Assembly: GCF_026241755.1 (NCBI RefSeq)
Contig: NZ_JAPJDA010000010.1
Span: 64,233-128,232, forward strand
Source: Salinimicrobium profundisediminis
GTDB taxonomy: Bacteria; Bacteroidota; Bacteroidia; Flavobacteriales; Flavobacteriaceae
Length of the DNA stretch: 64,000 nt
Reading direction: 5' to 3'
Of this stretch, positions 62,483-64,000 are shown piece by piece. The first letter of the stretch is position 1, and every line of letters starts with the position of its first letter. Both the position numbers and the translations under genes were made by a program. A model generated the notes under the pieces. That model was not told the DNA's origin, made no database searches, and saw only the letters and a program-made list of their open reading frames with translations.

Positions 62483-63331
62483 TCAGTTTATTCCGTTCAA
62501 AATTGTTTTAATATGGTTGGTTCTTTCCATCTCTCTAAAAACCTCCTGAAAATTGTCATTTTTGAGAAGTTCTCTGAATTCTGAAAGATTATTGATATAC
62601 TCTTCGAGTGTCTCGAGAATATTATTCTTGTTCTGCTGAAATATTGGCGTCCACATGGCGGGTGAACTTTTTGCCAGCCGCACTGTAGAAGCAAATCCGC
62701 TGCCTGCCAGGTCAAAAATGTCTTTTTCATTCTGTTCCTTCTGAAGCACTGTTTTTCCCAACATAAAAGAACTGATGTGAGAAAGGTGAGAAACATAGGC
62801 GATATGCCTGTCATGCGAGGCAGGATCCATGTACCTGATGCGCATTCCCAACTTCTGAAAGATCTCCAGGGCTCTTTCCTGAAGTTTAAAAGCCGTTTTC
62901 TCTACCTCACAAATGATGTTTGTCTTTTGAAGAAAAAGGGTTTCTACAGCCGCTTCAGGGCCAGAGAATTCGGTTCCGGCAATGGGGTGGGCTGCAAGGA
63001 AATTCCTTCTATTTGGGTGTGCTGCAATTGCTTCACATAAGCCTGCCTTGGTTGAACCCGCATCAAAGATAAGTGTATTATTTCCCACCACATCTAAAAC
63101 CTGAAGAGCTACCTTTTTTGCAACATCCACCGGCACTGCAATAATCACTACATCTGCATCTTTCGCTTCTTCTAAAGTTGCCGCGCAGTCAATAAGTTTA
63201 AGCTCCTGGGCCTTTAGCAGGTGTTCCTCACTGGCATCACTGCCCGAGATCTCCACTTCAGGGAAAGCTTTTTTAAGCCCCAGTGCAAAAGAGCCGCCAA
63301 TTAAACCCAGACCTATAATGTGAACCTTCAT
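62483..63331 (-). CDS. tyrA: Prephenate dehydrogenase
   Basis: Oxidative decarboxylation of prephenate to 4-hydroxyphenylpyruvate on the way to tyrosine. 282 residues: NAD-binding GLGLIGGSFALGL at 6-18, AHPIAGTEFSGPEAA, catalytic His in HDRHIAYVSHLSH, and STVRLAKSSPAMW. The start overlaps the aminotransferase stop by 4 bases, so the aromatic genes form one operon. Confidence 0.95.
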   Translation of the reverse strand: MKVHIIGLGLIGGSFALGLKKAFPEVEISGSDASEEHLLKAQELKLIDCAATLEEAKDADVVIIAVPVDVAKKVALQVLDVVGNNTLIFDAGSTKAGLCEAIAAHPNRRNFLAAHPIAGTEFSGPEAAVETLFLQKTNIICEVEKTAFKLQERALEIFQKLGMRIRYMDPASHDRHIAYVSHLSHISSFMLGKTVLQKEQNEKDIFDLAGSGFASTVRLAKSSPAMWTPIFQQNKNNILETLEEYINNLSEFRELLKNDNFQEVFREMERTNHIKTILNGIN

Positions 63332-64000
63332 GCCGTCAATCTATTACAGGCTTTAATAATATTTTCTTCGGAAGCGCATAAAGAAAACCGGATGTAGCCT
63401 TCTCCCTGACTTCCAAAAATGAATCCGGGGGCTGCGAAGATGTGATATTCCTTCAGAAGGTGTTCTACAAAGCCTTCCGAAGTATTTCCTTCAGGGACTT
63501 TGCACCACAGGAACATTCCTGCCTGATCTTCAGAAAAACTGCATTCTAAAGCTGTAGCGAGCTTCCGGATTTCTTCTTTACGGCGCATGTAAATCTTGTT
63601 CTGCTCCCTAAACCATTCCTGCGGAAGCCTTAAAGCCATTGCTGCCCCCGCCTGAAGTGGAAAGAACATCCCACTGTCCATATTTGTCTTTACTTTGAGT
63701 ACAGAATTTATATTCTTTTCACTGCCGCAAAGCATACCAATTCTCCAGCCAGACATATTGAAGCTCTTACTCAGGGAATTAAGCTCCATTATTCCTTTCA
63801 AATCACTTGAATATTTCAGGATGCTCTCCGGCTCCTCGTTGAGGATGAAGCTATAAGGGTTGTCATTTACAATAAGGATGCTGTGCTTTTTTCCGAAGGC
63901 AATCAACTTCTCAAAAAGCTCTTTTTTGGCAACCGCTCCTGTAGGCATGTTAGGATAATTCACCCACATGAGCTTTACCTTGCTTAGATCTCTTTTTTCA
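63328..64000 (-). CDS. PLP-dependent class I/II aminotransferase (5' end outside window)
   Basis: The frame stays open to the window edge (224 codons visible). An internal ATG at 63967-63969 is not the start, because the preceding codons continue the family pattern (SKVKL then MWVNYPNMPTG). PLP lysine is in SLSKSFNMSGWRIG. It resembles DapL/AspC-type enzymes; placed before tyrA it probably transaminates aromatic keto acids. Confidence 0.92.
   Translation of the reverse strand, partial: EKRDLSKVKLMWVNYPNMPTGAVAKKELFEKLIAFGKKHSILIVNDNPYSFILNEEPESILKYSSDLKGIMELNSLSKSFNMSGWRIGMLCGSEKNINSVLKVKTNMDSGMFFPLQAGAAMALRLPQEWFREQNKIYMRRKEEIRKLATALECSFSEDQAGMFLWCKVPEGNTSEGFVEHLLKEYHIFAAPGFIFGSQGEGYIRFSLCASEENIIKACNRLTA

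Noticed and set aside
63328-63969. Full-length aminotransferase starting at 63969
   Set aside because: The frame continues upstream with family sequence to the window edge, so the ATG is internal.

Overview
The window looks like a chromosomal segment of a marine-type Flavobacteriaceae (Gramella/Salegentibacter-like; the genus cannot be fixed from sequence alone). The evidence is: gliding genes gldB/gldC; a SusC/SusD polysaccharide locus; a dcw cluster without murF, murB or ddl and with a very long FtsZ; flavobacterial-type promoter boxes (-7 TAnnTTTG); and many lipoproteins and secreted proteins with typical Bacteroidetes signal peptides. Base composition is moderately AT-rich and fairly even. 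No phage, IS, CRISPR or integrase gene was recognised.

Layout. 1-514: 5' part of a secreted curlin-repeat-like protein. 1191-1264: tRNA-Arg(TCG). 1411-1863: yqeY-like gene. 2280-17849 (all minus): complete division/cell-wall (dcw) operon mraZ-rsmH-ftsL-ftsI-murE-mraY-murD-ftsW-murG-murC-ftsQ-ftsA-ftsZ, headed by a three-copy MraZ-box operator. 18136-19512 (plus): alpha/beta hydrolase and engB. 19515-21165: a striking array of about 13 tandem units of roughly 124 bp in a convergent intergenic gap. 21212-22506: gldC/gldB. 22610-24176: nadE and an atypical response regulator. 24169-26121: dnaG whose zinc-finger ligands are all replaced. 26243-26759: toxin-antitoxin pair with a frameshifted ParE-like toxin. 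26926-29282: ECF sigma factor, membrane (anti-sigma-like) protein and outer-membrane barrel protein. 29480-32992 (plus): esterase and GH2 enzyme. 33198-50255 (minus): polysaccharide utilisation locus with a membrane-anchored LuxR-type regulator, SusC, SusD, a LamG lipoprotein, two GH144-type 'glucoamylase' lipoproteins, an esterase, GH43 and GH3. 50432-64000 (minus): housekeeping block with a polyprenyl synthase, rlmN, queA, aroA, a small membrane protein, a MazG-like protein, two DUF3857/transglutaminase-like proteins, dtd, rsgA, DAHP synthase/chorismate mutase, tyrA and a partial aminotransferase.

How the parts work together. The dcw genes build lipid II and the septal machinery and are probably tuned by MraZ acting on its own promoter. 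The PUL encodes glycan sensing, surface capture, TonB-dependent import and hydrolysis. GH144-type endo-enzymes next to a GH3 beta-glucosidase resemble known beta-1,2-glucan loci, but the extra GH43, GH2 and esterases suggest a decorated substrate. The aminotransferase, tyrA, DAHP synthase/chorismate mutase and aroA belong to aromatic amino-acid synthesis.

The least explained signal is a short dyad, CAAAAATGNCATTTTTG, found exactly at seven dispersed sites (intergenic hairpins and three in-frame coding sites encoding K-N-x-I-F-E) and, in near-identical form, in every unit of the 124-bp tandem array. It behaves like a dispersed sequence family rather than chance, and its role is unknown.
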